DNA from: Citrobacter rodentium NBRC 105723 = DSM 16636
Lineage (GTDB): Bacteria > Pseudomonadota > Gammaproteobacteria > Enterobacterales > Enterobacteriaceae
NCBI RefSeq assembly: GCF_021278985.1
Contig: NZ_CP082833.1
Span: forward strand, 4,960,001-5,024,000
Reading direction: 5' to 3'
DNA: 64,000 nt
The translations under genes and the position numbers were made by a program. This document shows, in pieces, positions 51,364 to 61,400 of the stretch. Within the stretch, counting starts at the first letter, position 1, and every line of letters starts with the position of its first letter. Under the pieces are notes generated by a model that was not told the origin of the DNA, made no database searches, and worked only from the letters and a program-made list of their open reading frames with translations.

Positions 51364-52420
51364 GGCTTTGTTGAATAAATCAGATTTCGGGTAAGTCTCC
51401 CCCGTAGCGGGTTGTGTTTTCAGGCAATACGCACGCTTTCAGGCATACCTGCTTTCGTCATTTTGTTCAGCGCTCGTACCAGGGCCATAGCCTCCGCAAC
51501 CTGACCATCGTAGTCACGCAGCGTCAGTGAACCCCCGAACAGCTGTTTTACCCGGTACATCGCCGTTTCCGCTATCGAGCGACGGTTGTAATCTGTTGTC
51601 CATTTCCACCGCGCATTACTCCCGGTCATTCGCTGATTAGCCACTGCACGGTTACGGTCTGCATATTCACCGGGCCAGTAACCCGCACCTTTTCGGGGAG
51701 GAATAAGCGCGCTGATTTTTTTGCGGCGCAGTTCATCGTGACAGAGCCGGGTATCGTAAGCCCCGTCTGCCGCGGCTGCCCTGATTTTTCTGTGAGTCTG
51801 CCGGATAAGGCCCGGGAAGGCTTCTGAGTCCGTGACGTTATTCAGCGACAGGTCTGCACAGACAACTTCATGTGTGTTGCTGTCAACAGCAAGATGCAAC
51901 TTTCGCCAGATACGACGGCGCTCTTTGCCGTGCTTTCTGACTTTCCATTCGCCTTCACCAAAGACCTTCAGCCCGGTGGAATCAATCACCAGGTGTGCGA
52001 TTTCACCCCGGGTGGACGTTTTGAAACTGACATTAACCGACTTTGCCCGCTTACTGACACTGGTGTAATCCGGGCAGCGCAACGGAACGTTCATCAGGGC
52101 AAAAATGGAATCAATAAAACCCTGCGCAGCCCGCAGGGTCAGCCGGAATACGCGTTTAATCACCAGAACGGTGGTGATGGCGAGATCAGAATAGCGCTGG
52201 GGCCTTCCTCGTGATGAAGGTGTTGCCGACTCATACCAGGCCTGAATCGCCTCATCATCCAGCCAGAAAGTGAGGGAGCCACGGTTGATGAGAGCTTTGT
52301 TGTAGGTGGACCAGTTGGTGATTCTGAACTTTTGCTTTGCCACGGAATGGTCTGTGTTGTCGGGAGGATGCGTGATCTGATCCTTCAACTCAGCAAAAGT
52401 TCGATTTATTCAACAAAGCC
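51364..52420. mobile_element. IS5-family insertion sequence, IS903/IS102 group
   Basis: Exactly 1057 bp, the size of IS903 and IS102. Perfect 18-bp inverted ends GGCTTTGTTGAATAAATC and its complement lie at 51364-51381 and 52403-52420. The host DNA is repeated directly on both sides as TGGCAGAGT (51355-51363 and 52421-52429), the 9-bp target duplication of this group. Ends, duplication and transposase are all intact, so the insertion is recent and the element is probably able to move. Confidence 0.97.
51420..52388 (-). CDS. IS903/IS102-type DDE transposase
   Basis: A transposase of up to 322 residues. The catalytic triad appears in HLVIDSTGLKVFGEGEWKVR (first Asp), AADGAYDTRLCHDEL (second Asp) and RRSIAETAMYRVKQLFGG (Glu with the Y-R-x6-K-like signature of the IS5 family). 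The frame opens with TTG at 52388; a GTG 45 bp further in would give 307 residues, the usual IS903 length, and may be the true start. It fills almost the whole element, on the strand opposite to the interrupted gene. Confidence 0.95.
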   Translation of the reverse strand: MKDQITHPPDNTDHSVAKQKFRITNWSTYNKALINRGSLTFWLDDEAIQAWYESATPSSRGRPQRYSDLAITTVLVIKRVFRLTLRAAQGFIDSIFALMNVPLRCPDYTSVSKRAKSVNVSFKTSTRGEIAHLVIDSTGLKVFGEGEWKVRKHGKERRRIWRKLHLAVDSNTHEVVCADLSLNNVTDSEAFPGLIRQTHRKIRAAAADGAYDTRLCHDELRRKKISALIPPRKGAGYWPGEYADRNRAVANQRMTGSNARWKWTTDYNRRSIAETAMYRVKQLFGGSLTLRDYDGQVAEAMALVRALNKMTKAGMPESVRIA

Positions 52421-52967
52421 TGGCAGAGTATGTTCAACGAGCCGGAAATGGCAAAAACGCTTTACAGCAACGAATTTCCACTGGTGGACCTGACGGATAT
52501 TCCGGATAATCAGATCCTGCAGCATCAACGGATAGCGATGCTGGAACTCCTGCAAAAACATATTCGTCAGCGCGATCTGAGCGAATTACTGGATCAGCTA
52601 ATCACCCTGTTATCACAGAAGTGTCTTAGCGATTCGCAACTCAACGTGTTGATCAACTATATGCTGAAAGCAGGTAATACCGCAGACCCCGGTGCGCTGA
52701 TTCGCCAACTGGCCCGCAGTGCGCCACAGTATAAGGACCAACTGATGACGATTGCCGAATGGCTGGAAGAGAAAGGGCGTACTGAAGGGATAGAGCTTGG
52801 TATGGTGGAAGGCCGTCAGGCGGAGGCCCGCGCCATCGCACGAAAAATGCTGGAAGAGGGAATAGACACCGCTGCGATTTCCCGTTTTACCGGCCTGAGC
52901 GCCGACGAGTTGACCGCGCTGTCGAAGTAAATACGGGACGGGGCGACCGCTGTCGCCCCTGAATCGC

Positions 52968-55900
52968 TTAGCCCATCGCAGGCGTCGGATCGTCGCCTTT
53001 TATCTCACGCGTCACTTCTTTTACTTCATCGCCCTTCTCGTTGCGCAGATGCACTTCAAGCTGGTTAAAGGCGATATCGATGTCGTTTTCACGACACAGA
53101 CGATCGATAGCGCGATTCAGTTCATCCACCGTGCGGCTGCGATCGCGCAGTTCGCGGACATATAAACGCAGTTCATGATCCAGCGTACTGGCGCCGAAAG
53201 TGGTAAAAAACACTTCAGGCTGCGGATCGTGCATCACTTTCGGATGCTCCATCGCCGCCTGCTGCAGCACTTTACGCACTTTTTCCAGGTCCGAACCGTA
53301 GGCGACGCCGATACGGATCACCAGACGGGTGGTGGTATCGGACAGCGACCAGTTGATCAGACGCTCGGTGACAAACGCCTTATTGGGGATGATCACCTCT
53401 TTGCGATCGAAATCGGTGATGGTCGTCGCGCGAATGCGGATCTTACTGACGGTGCCGGAGAAGGTGCCGATGGTCACCGTATCGCCAATCCGCACCGGGC
53501 GTTCAAACAGGATAATCAGACCGGAGACGAAGTTACCGAAGATCTCCTGTAAACCAAAGCCGAGACCGACCGACAGCGCCGCCGCCAGCCATTGCAATTT
53601 ATCCCACGAGACGCCCAGCGAGCCAAAGACCGTCATCGCGCCGACGGCGATAATGATGTAATTCAGGATGGTAGTGATCGCATACGACGCTCCCTGGCGC
53701 ATTTTCAGCCGTGAGAGCACCAGCACCTCCAGCAGCCCCGGGAGGTTGCGGATCAGCGCCCAGGCCACCATTGAGGCGATAATGGCGAACAGCAGACTGC
53801 CCATCGTCACGTTTTTCACTACCGCCGCGCCCGCTTCGGTGCCGTTATAGTGCCAGAGCGTGATGCTGTCGAGATAGCTGAACACGGTGATCAGATCGGA
53901 CCAAATCGCCCAGAACACAACCGCGAACAGGGATACCATCAGCAGCATGGTAATGCGCAGCGTTTGCTGGTTAACCTGCTCCAGCGCGATAGCCGGCTCC
54001 TCCTGCGGTTCCAGCCCTTCAGCCCCCTCTTTCACCAGATTCTGCCGACGGGCCTGCGCGCGACGCCAGGCGATTCGCCGCGCCGCCACGCTTAGTCCAC
54101 GTAATACCGTCTGATACAGCAGGTTCCAGATAATCACCAGATAGACCGTTTCAATCCAGCGCCCTGCCAGACGTAACGTGGTGTAGAAATAGCCGGTTGC
54201 GGTCAGCACCATCAGGGCGAGCGGAATAATCGACAAAATGGTAATGGTGACCAGACGCAGACTGTGCGACTCTTTATCACGCCAGCTTTCACGGCACATC
54301 GGCCATACCAACAGCGCGATAAGCAGCAGGTTGAGGAAAATCATCGCCTGCCCCAGTACATCGTCCATCAGATGCAGCGGAGAAAGCTCCGCCATCACCG
54401 ACCAGAAGTGCAGCGGCAGCAGCGCCAGGCTAACGCGCACAATCTGGCGCCGCCAGTGGCTGGTCAGCTGCGCGGACATGCCAAAGTGACGGATCGCCAC
54501 GCCATCTTTTTCGAGCACTTTCCAGCACAGGCCAAAGACCAGCCAGAAAATAGCCAGCTTCTTGCTGAACGCCCACAGCAGATCGCTGATATTCAGCTGC
54601 ATGGTCAGCAATATCAGACCGAGGGCGAGGATCGCCAGGCATACCGGCAGAGCGCGAATCAGATCGATAAGAATCGCTTTCGGCGTATTGAGCTGACTGT
54701 CGTTACGCAGAGAGCCGACCGCAGCGGCAAGCTTCTGCTGATAAGCTTTCAGCCATTTCAGACGCCAGCGAATCACGCCGGCGATCAGCAACAGCGGCAA
54801 GCCGGCGAGAAAGGCGATAAATACCGCAGGCCAGGCTTTCTCCCAGTTCACGGTGATTTTCATCGCCTTAAACTGCTCTTTGAGAGTTTGCGGAAACGCC
54901 TTAATCCAGTCCCAGTCCATTGGGCGGTTGCTGTTTACCCAGAAAATTTGCTGAGTCAGGATCTCTTTCAGGCTGGTCGAGACGCTCATTAACTGCTGCT
55001 GATTGATTTGCAGGTTAATGGCCATCATCAGCTGATTGCCCAACTGTTTATTAAGCTGATCCAGCAGCTCGCGGCGCATATCGACAACCTGTAGCAGCGC
55101 GTCGTGAACTTCATCATTCACCTCGCTGGCGTGGCCCTCTTCCAGTCTGGCGACATACGCATCGTTCTGGAACAGCGCATCACGCTGCTGGTTAACCTCA
55201 AACTGCTCAAGACGCAAATCGGCAATGCGGTTGGTCATGTCTGAGAGTTCATCCGCCGAGGGCAACGTTTGCTGCTGCTGATATAAAATACGCGACAGCA
55301 GCAGACTGCCTTTCAGCACCGCGATTTGCTCTTTAATGTTACGTTCAGATTGCAACGCGCGATCCAGCCAGTTTTTGACCCTGATGTTTTGCTGCATCAG
55401 CGAGTTGCCATTCTCGGTGGCGGTAATCAGCCGCTGGCTGAGCTGATGGTTAATATCCAGCTCCTGTTGCACCAGCGGATTGGCCTGGATACGGGCGGTT
55501 TCATCCGGCGAGATAGCCTCCTGCGCCGTTTTCTCGGTGAGCGTCAGCCGCTTGCTGTTTACCGCTTCCTGCAATAACTGCAGCTGATGTTCAAGCCGAT
55601 TGCTGTTAGCGGTGACGTAATCACGCTGCTTTTGCAACATATCCTGCAGCACGGTGTTGCCTTCGAGGCTTTTGCGCTGTTGCTCAATCTGGGCGTTGAG
55701 TAACACCTGCCGCGCCTGTAAAAGCGCCTGTTGGGTTGGCCGCAACGCAGATTCTCCGGCACTGGTGCCATCCAGCTGGTTACGGATTTGCTGAAGCTGC
55801 TGGGAAGCGGCATACATCGCATTCTGTACCCGCTCAGGCTGCGTTTGCAGCGACACCAGCTGGCTGTTATAGGCGGCGAGGTCGTTCTGGGCATTCTGTA

Positions 55901-56330
55901 AATCATCCAGCGCCTGCGCTACGCGCAGCTCTAACTGGCGCAGCGACAGCGTGCTGAGCGTTTTGCGCGTCTCGTCATCATTATCCACATCGCTCAGCGC
56001 GTTAAGCGCTTCCGTCGCCTGACGCATTTTTTCCGGCGCCTGCGTCACCTTCTGGCGAAGCTGTACCGTCTCCTCTTTTACCTGTTCGATTTTATCCAGC
56101 GTGGTGAGAGTATCGGTGAGATCCTGCTGCACCAGCTTGTCCAGCGGAGAAAGACTCTTTTGTTTATTGAGCGCTTCCAGCTGGCTTTGCACTTCCGCCT
56201 TTGCGGGCAGGTCGCCGTTAGCCGACGCGCGGGCAAGCACCAGTGGCGGGCAGGACAATACCAGGAGACAAACAGCCGCCATGAAAAAAACGCGGCGCGA
56301 TGAACGTTTGAAGAGCTGCAACATAGTCAT
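52968..56330 (-). CDS. mscK: MscK (KefA), potassium-dependent mechanosensitive channel
   Basis: A 1120-residue inner-membrane channel of the MscS superfamily, same length as in E. coli. A signal-like N-terminus (VFFMAAVCLLVLSCPPLVLA) leads to a large periplasmic coiled-coil region (residues about 40-480), then about eleven membrane helices. The pore block is LSVGLGFGLQEIFGNFVSGLIILFERPVRIGDTVTIG, followed by the MscS beta domain with FDRKEVIIPNK. Opening needs membrane tension and external potassium. The start at 56330 matches the family; an upstream Met at 56375 is less likely. Divergently placed next to acrR's end. Confidence 0.96.
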   Translation of the reverse strand: MTMLQLFKRSSRRVFFMAAVCLLVLSCPPLVLARASANGDLPAKAEVQSQLEALNKQKSLSPLDKLVQQDLTDTLTTLDKIEQVKEETVQLRQKVTQAPEKMRQATEALNALSDVDNDDETRKTLSTLSLRQLELRVAQALDDLQNAQNDLAAYNSQLVSLQTQPERVQNAMYAASQQLQQIRNQLDGTSAGESALRPTQQALLQARQVLLNAQIEQQRKSLEGNTVLQDMLQKQRDYVTANSNRLEHQLQLLQEAVNSKRLTLTEKTAQEAISPDETARIQANPLVQQELDINHQLSQRLITATENGNSLMQQNIRVKNWLDRALQSERNIKEQIAVLKGSLLLSRILYQQQQTLPSADELSDMTNRIADLRLEQFEVNQQRDALFQNDAYVARLEEGHASEVNDEVHDALLQVVDMRRELLDQLNKQLGNQLMMAINLQINQQQLMSVSTSLKEILTQQIFWVNSNRPMDWDWIKAFPQTLKEQFKAMKITVNWEKAWPAVFIAFLAGLPLLLIAGVIRWRLKWLKAYQQKLAAAVGSLRNDSQLNTPKAILIDLIRALPVCLAILALGLILLTMQLNISDLLWAFSKKLAIFWLVFGLCWKVLEKDGVAIRHFGMSAQLTSHWRRQIVRVSLALLPLHFWSVMAELSPLHLMDDVLGQAMIFLNLLLIALLVWPMCRESWRDKESHSLRLVTITILSIIPLALMVLTATGYFYTTLRLAGRWIETVYLVIIWNLLYQTVLRGLSVAARRIAWRRAQARRQNLVKEGAEGLEPQEEPAIALEQVNQQTLRITMLLMVSLFAVVFWAIWSDLITVFSYLDSITLWHYNGTEAGAAVVKNVTMGSLLFAIIASMVAWALIRNLPGLLEVLVLSRLKMRQGASYAITTILNYIIIAVGAMTVFGSLGVSWDKLQWLAAALSVGLGFGLQEIFGNFVSGLIILFERPVRIGDTVTIGTFSGTVSKIRIRATTITDFDRKEVIIPNKAFVTERLINWSLSDTTTRLVIRIGVAYGSDLEKVRKVLQQAAMEHPKVMHDPQPEVFFTTFGASTLDHELRLYVRELRDRSRTVDELNRAIDRLCRENDIDIAFNQLEVHLRNEKGDEVKEVTREIKGDDPTPAMG

Positions 56331-56432
56331 GTGAATGAGGGTTTCTGAACCGGAAAGACGACCGAAAATAGTCAACGCACAAGAATATCACGGCTCTCAG
56401 AGGCAGAATAGCGGCAGCGGAATCGTCCAGGA

Positions 56433-57104
56433 CTATTCCTGGAGTCCCGCTCCGGCGGAAGCGTCAGGCGCGGCGGCCCGCAGCGTCGGGCAAAACATAA
56501 ACATTTCCAGCAACACAGCGACGTAATCCCGCGCTTCTTTTTTAAGATCAAAGGAATGCGGCGCAAACAGCCAGTTTTCCATAATCCCGGAAATGTAGCC
56601 GCGCATAATAATCGCCGCGCGGCGCGTGAGAAGATTGGCGGGTAACATTCTGGCATTGATACAATGCGTTAGCGTTTGCTCAATGCGATCATAGCTTTCC
56701 ACACAAATATTCCGCTGCGCCTGCTGCACGACGGCCATTTCTCCCACGAATTCGCATTTGTGGAATATAATTTCCATCAATAAACGTCGCCGCTCTTCCG
56801 TCACGGTGGATTCAAGAAGATGAACTAGAATTTCTCTCAACACTGATAGTGGATCGTCGGGGAATTTTGCCTGATACTCAGTCTCAAGCTCACCAATGTT
56901 GGATTCTGATAGCTCCCAGATTTCACTAAATAAATCCGACTTGTTTTTGAAATGCCAATAGATTGCGCCGCGAGTGACGCCAGCGGCTTTTGCAATCTCC
57001 GCGAGCGAGGTGGAAGATACCCCTTGCTGCGAGAACAAACGTAGCGCTACATCCAGAATGTGTTGTCGTGTTTCCTGCGCTTGTTGTTTGGTTTTTCGTG
57101 CCAT
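56433..57104 (-). CDS. acrR: AcrR, TetR-family repressor of acrAB
   Basis: A 223-residue repressor. The N-terminal helix-turn-helix is SSTSLAEIAKAAGVTRGAIYWHFKNKSDLF (about residues 28-55). The C-terminal ligand-binding half (EERRRLLMEIIFHKCEFVGEM, NARMLPANLLTRRAAIIMRGYI) binds dyes and drugs and then releases the operator. The C-terminal tail (ALRAAAPDAS...) differs from E. coli as is common. No disruption is seen, so local repression of acrAB should work. Divergent from acrA. Confidence 0.96.
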   Translation of the reverse strand: MARKTKQQAQETRQHILDVALRLFSQQGVSSTSLAEIAKAAGVTRGAIYWHFKNKSDLFSEIWELSESNIGELETEYQAKFPDDPLSVLREILVHLLESTVTEERRRLLMEIIFHKCEFVGEMAVVQQAQRNICVESYDRIEQTLTHCINARMLPANLLTRRAAIIMRGYISGIMENWLFAPHSFDLKKEARDYVAVLLEMFMFCPTLRAAAPDASAGAGLQE

Positions 57105-57132
57105 ATGTCGGTGACTTTACAGGCGTTAGATT

Positions 57133-57156
57133 TACATACATTTATGAATGTATGTA
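57133..57156. promoter_or_regulatory. AcrR operator
   Basis: A 24-bp palindrome with 10-bp arms TACATACATT and AATGTATGTA around TATG, the AcrR site of E. coli with one changed central base. It lies 90 bp before acrA and 28 bp before acrR, so it controls both. Confidence 0.94.
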
Positions 57157-57245
57157 CCATAGCACGACGATAATATAAACGCAGCAATGGGTTTGTGGAC
57201 TTTTGACCATTGATCAATTTGAAATCGGACACTCGAGGTTTACAT

Positions 57246-58439
57246 ATGAACAAAAACAGAGGGTTAACGCCTCTGGCGATCGTTCTGATGCTCTCAGGCA
57301 GCTTAGCGCTAACAGGATGTGACGACAAACAGGCCCAACAAGGGGGGCAGCAGATGCCGGAAGTTGGGGTCGTGACGCTCAAAACCGAACCTCTACAGAT
57401 CACCACTGAACTCCCGGGTCGCACCAGCGCTTTCCGCATTGCGGAAGTTCGCCCTCAGGTAAGCGGTATTATCCTGAAGCGTAATTTCGAAGAAGGTAGC
57501 GATATCGAAGCAGGTGTATCTCTCTATCAGATTGATCCTGCGACTTATCAGGCGTCTTACGAAAGTGCGAAAGGCGATCTGGCGAAGGCCCAGGCCGCAG
57601 CCAGCCTTGCCCAGGTCACGGTGAACCGTTATAAGAAACTGATCGGCACGCAGTACATCAGTAAGCAGGATTACGACCAGGCGCTGGCGGATGCGCAGCA
57701 GGCAAACGCCGCCGTGACGGCCGCGAAAGCCGCAGTCGAAACCGCGCGTATCAACCTGGCTTATACCAAAGTGACCTCGCCGATTAGCGGACGCATTGGT
57801 AAATCGGCCGTCACCGAGGGCGCGCTGGTGCAAAACGGTCAGGCTACCGCGCTGGCGACCGTCCAGCAGCTTGATCCCATCTATGTTGATGTGACCCAGT
57901 CAAGCAATGACTTCCTGCGCCTGAAGCAAGAGCTGGCTAACGGAACGCTGAAACAGGAAAACGGCAAGGCGAAAGTCGAGCTGGTGACCAGCGACGGCAT
58001 TAAATTCCCGCAGTCAGGCACGCTTGAGTTCTCAGACGTTACCGTCGATCAGACCACCGGGTCTATCACCCTACGCGCCGTCTTCCCTAACCCTGACCAC
58101 ACGCTGCTGCCGGGCATGTTCGTCCGCGCCCGTCTGGAGGAAGGGACTAACCCCAACGCGCTACTGGTGCCGCAACAAGGGGTGACCCGTACGCCGCGTG
58201 GCGACGCAACCGCGCTGGTTGTCGGTGCGGATAACAAAGTGGAAACCCGTCAAATCGTCGCCACTCAGGCGATTGGCGACAAATGGCTGGTCACCGACGG
58301 GCTGAAGCCGGGCGATCGCGTTGTTGTCACCGGTCTGCAAAAAGTGCGTCCTGGCGTACAGGTGAAGGCGCAAGAGATTACCGCGGATAACAAACAGCAA
58401 GCCGCCGACGGTAACCAGCCTGAGCAGTCTAAGTCTTAA
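57246..58439 (+). CDS. acrA: AcrA, periplasmic adaptor lipoprotein of the AcrAB-TolC pump
   Basis: A 397-residue membrane-fusion protein. The lipoprotein signal ends LALTGC with the lipidated Cys25. The lipoyl and alpha-hairpin domains follow (GRTSAFRIAEVRPQVSGIILKRNFEEGSDIEAG; the helical hairpin with KYK-like YKKLIGTQYISKQDYDQALA), then beta-barrel and membrane-proximal domains (PLLPGMFVRARLEEG-type). It joins AcrB to TolC. Start: the ATG at 57246 behind GAGG, not the one at 57210. acrB begins 22 bp after the stop. Confidence 0.97.
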   Translation: MNKNRGLTPLAIVLMLSGSLALTGCDDKQAQQGGQQMPEVGVVTLKTEPLQITTELPGRTSAFRIAEVRPQVSGIILKRNFEEGSDIEAGVSLYQIDPATYQASYESAKGDLAKAQAAASLAQVTVNRYKKLIGTQYISKQDYDQALADAQQANAAVTAAKAAVETARINLAYTKVTSPISGRIGKSAVTEGALVQNGQATALATVQQLDPIYVDVTQSSNDFLRLKQELANGTLKQENGKAKVELVTSDGIKFPQSGTLEFSDVTVDQTTGSITLRAVFPNPDHTLLPGMFVRARLEEGTNPNALLVPQQGVTRTPRGDATALVVGADNKVETRQIVATQAIGDKWLVTDGLKPGDRVVVTGLQKVRPGVQVKAQEITADNKQQAADGNQPEQSKS

Positions 58440-58461
58440 CTTAAACAGGAGCCGTTAAGAC

Positions 58462-61400
58462 ATGCCTAATTTCTTTATCGATCGCCCCATATTCGCATGG
58501 GTGATCGCCATTATCATCATGTTGGCAGGGGGGCTTGCGATCCTCAAACTGCCGGTCGCGCAATACCCAACGATTGCGCCGCCCGCAGTGACGATCGCCG
58601 CAACCTACCCTGGCGCTGATGCCAAAACCGTGCAGGACACGGTCACGCAGGTTATCGAACAGAATATGAACGGTATCGATAACCTGATGTACATGTCCTC
58701 AAACAGTGACTCCACGGGTACGGTGCAGATCACCCTGACGTTTGAATCCGGCACCGATGCGGATATCGCCCAGGTGCAGGTGCAGAACAAACTGCAGCTG
58801 GCGATGCCGCTGCTGCCGCAGGAAGTTCAGCAACAGGGCGTGAGCGTTGAGAAATCATCCAGTAGCTTCCTGATGGTGGTTGGCGTCATTAATACCGACG
58901 GCACCATGACCCAGGAAGATATTTCCGACTACGTTGCCGCCAACATGAAGGACACCATCAGCCGTACCTCCGGCGTTGGCGACGTCCAGCTGTTTGGTTC
59001 GCAGTACGCGATGCGTATCTGGATGGATCCGACGGCGCTTAACAACTATCAGCTGACCCCGGTCGATGTCATTAACGCGATTAAAGCGCAGAACGCCCAG
59101 GTGGCGGCAGGCCAGTTGGGCGGTACGCCGCCGGTGAAAGGCCAGCAGCTTAACGCCTCGATCATTGCCCAGACGCGTCTGACCTCCACCGAGGAGTTCG
59201 GCAAAATTCTGCTGAAGGTGAATCAGGATGGTTCGCAGGTTCGCCTGCGCGACGTTGCAAAAATCGAGCTGGGCGGCGAGAACTACGACGTTATTGCGAA
59301 GTTTAACGGCCAGCCAGCCTCCGGTTTAGGTATCAAACTGGCGACCGGCGCCAACGCGCTGGATACCGCGTCGGCTATCCGCGCCGAACTGGTGAAGATG
59401 GAGCCGTTCTTCCCGTCGGGTCTGAAAATCGTTTATCCGTATGACACCACGCCTTTCGTGAAAATCTCCATTCACGAAGTGGTGAAAACGCTGGTGGAAG
59501 CGATCATCCTCGTGTTCCTGGTGATGTATCTGTTCCTGCAAAACTTCCGCGCGACGCTGATCCCGACCATCGCCGTTCCGGTGGTACTGTTGGGAACCTT
59601 TGCGGTACTTGCGGCGTTCGGCTTCTCGATAAACACCCTGACGATGTTCGGGATGGTGCTCGCCATCGGCCTGCTGGTGGATGACGCCATCGTGGTGGTT
59701 GAGAACGTCGAGCGCGTGATGTCTGAAGAAGGACTGCCGCCGAAGGAGGCGACGCGGAAATCGATGGGTCAGATTCAGGGCGCGCTGGTGGGTATCGCGA
59801 TGGTGCTGTCAGCCGTATTTATCCCGATGGCCTTCTTTGGCGGCTCAACCGGGGCGATTTACCGTCAGTTCTCCATCACCATCGTCTCCGCGATGGCGCT
59901 GTCGGTACTGGTCGCGTTGATCCTGACGCCAGCGCTGTGCGCCACCATGCTCAAGCCGGTTGCCAAAGGCGATCATGGCGAAGGCAAAAAAGGTTTCTTT
60001 GGCTGGTTTAACCGCATGTTCGATAAGAGCACGCATCACTACACCGACAGCGTAGGCAACATTCTGCGCAGTACCGGTCGTTACCTGCTGCTTTATCTGA
60101 TCATCGTGGTCGGCATGGCCTTTCTGTTCGTTCGTCTGCCAAGCTCCTTCCTGCCGGATGAAGACCAGGGGGTATTCCTGAGCATGGCCCAGTTACCTGC
60201 CGGTGCGACTCAGGAACGGACGCAGAAAGTTCTCGATGAGATGACCGACTATTTCCTGACCAAAGAAAAAGCCAACGTTGAGTCGGTGTTTGCGGTTAAC
60301 GGCTTCGGTTTTGCGGGTCGCGGGCAGAACACCGGTATCGCCTTCGTCTCCCTGAAAGACTGGGGCGAGCGTCCGGGCGATGAGAACAAAGTTGAAGCGA
60401 TTACCCAACGCGCTTCGGCGGCCTTCTCGCAGATTAAAGATGCGATGGTCTTCGCCTTTAACCTGCCAGCGATCGTTGAGCTGGGTACGGCGACCGGTTT
60501 CGACTTCCAGCTGATTGACCAGGCGGGTCTGGGGCATGAAAAACTCACCCAGGCGCGTAACCAGCTGTTCGGCGAAGTGGCGAAACATCCGGACCTGCTG
60601 GTCGGGGTACGTCCAAACGGTCTGGAAGATACGCCGCAGTTCAAGATCGACATCGATCAGGAAAAAGCGCAGGCGCTGGGCGTTTCTATCAGCGATATCA
60701 ATACCACTCTCGGCGCAGCGTGGGGCGGAAGCTACGTGAACGACTTTATCGACCGCGGTCGTGTGAAAAAAGTTTACGTCATGTCCCAGGCCAAATACCG
60801 CATGTTGCCGGAAGATATCGGTAACTGGTACGTCCGCGGCAGCAATGGTCAGATGGTGCCGTTCTCGGCCTTCTCTACATCGCGCTGGGAGTACGGCTCA
60901 CCGCGTCTGGAACGTTATAACGGTCTGCCTTCAATGGAAATTTTAGGCCAGGCGGCGCCAGGTAAGAGTACCGGTGAAGCGATGGCGATGATGGAAGAAC
61001 TGGCCAGTAAGCTGCCATCCGGCATCGGCTATGACTGGACGGGGATGTCCTATCAGGAACGGCTGTCGGGCAACCAGGCCCCTGCCCTGTATGCCATCTC
61101 GCTGATCGTCGTCTTCCTCTGTCTGGCGGCGCTGTATGAAAGCTGGTCGATTCCGTTCTCGGTTATGCTGGTCGTTCCGCTGGGGGTTATCGGCGCGCTG
61201 TTGGCGGCAACCTTCCGCGGACTGACCAACGACGTCTACTTCCAGGTGGGCCTGCTCACAACCATTGGCCTGTCGGCGAAGAACGCGATACTGATCGTCG
61301 AATTCGCCAAGGACCTGATGGATAAAGAAGGCAAAGGGCTGATAGAAGCGACGCTGGAAGCGGTGCGTATGCGCTTACGTCCGATCCTGATGACCTCGCT

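Larger units (their letters stand above)
50953..52930 (+). pseudogene. Rpn-family recombination-promoting nuclease gene, split by an IS
   Basis: The first part (50953-51363, 137 codons) reads SPHDAVFRQMLMQKAVAKDF, YSDILYSVQTSQGPGYVYALIEHQSS and FRLMRYAIAAMQRHLD, the PD-(D/E)xK nuclease core of Rpn proteins (PF04754). The second (52430-52930) resumes at MFNEPEMAKTLYSNEFPLVDL and ends in a helical tail with ARKMLEEGIDTAAISRFTGLS. Removing the IS and one target repeat joins them in frame (PYSLNWQ-S-MFNEPE) into 303 residues, the normal Rpn size, with nothing else lost. E. coli RpnA-E raise RecA-independent recombination and cut DNA. Now inactive; the left part would gain four or five IS-encoded residues before a stop. 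Confidence 0.93.
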
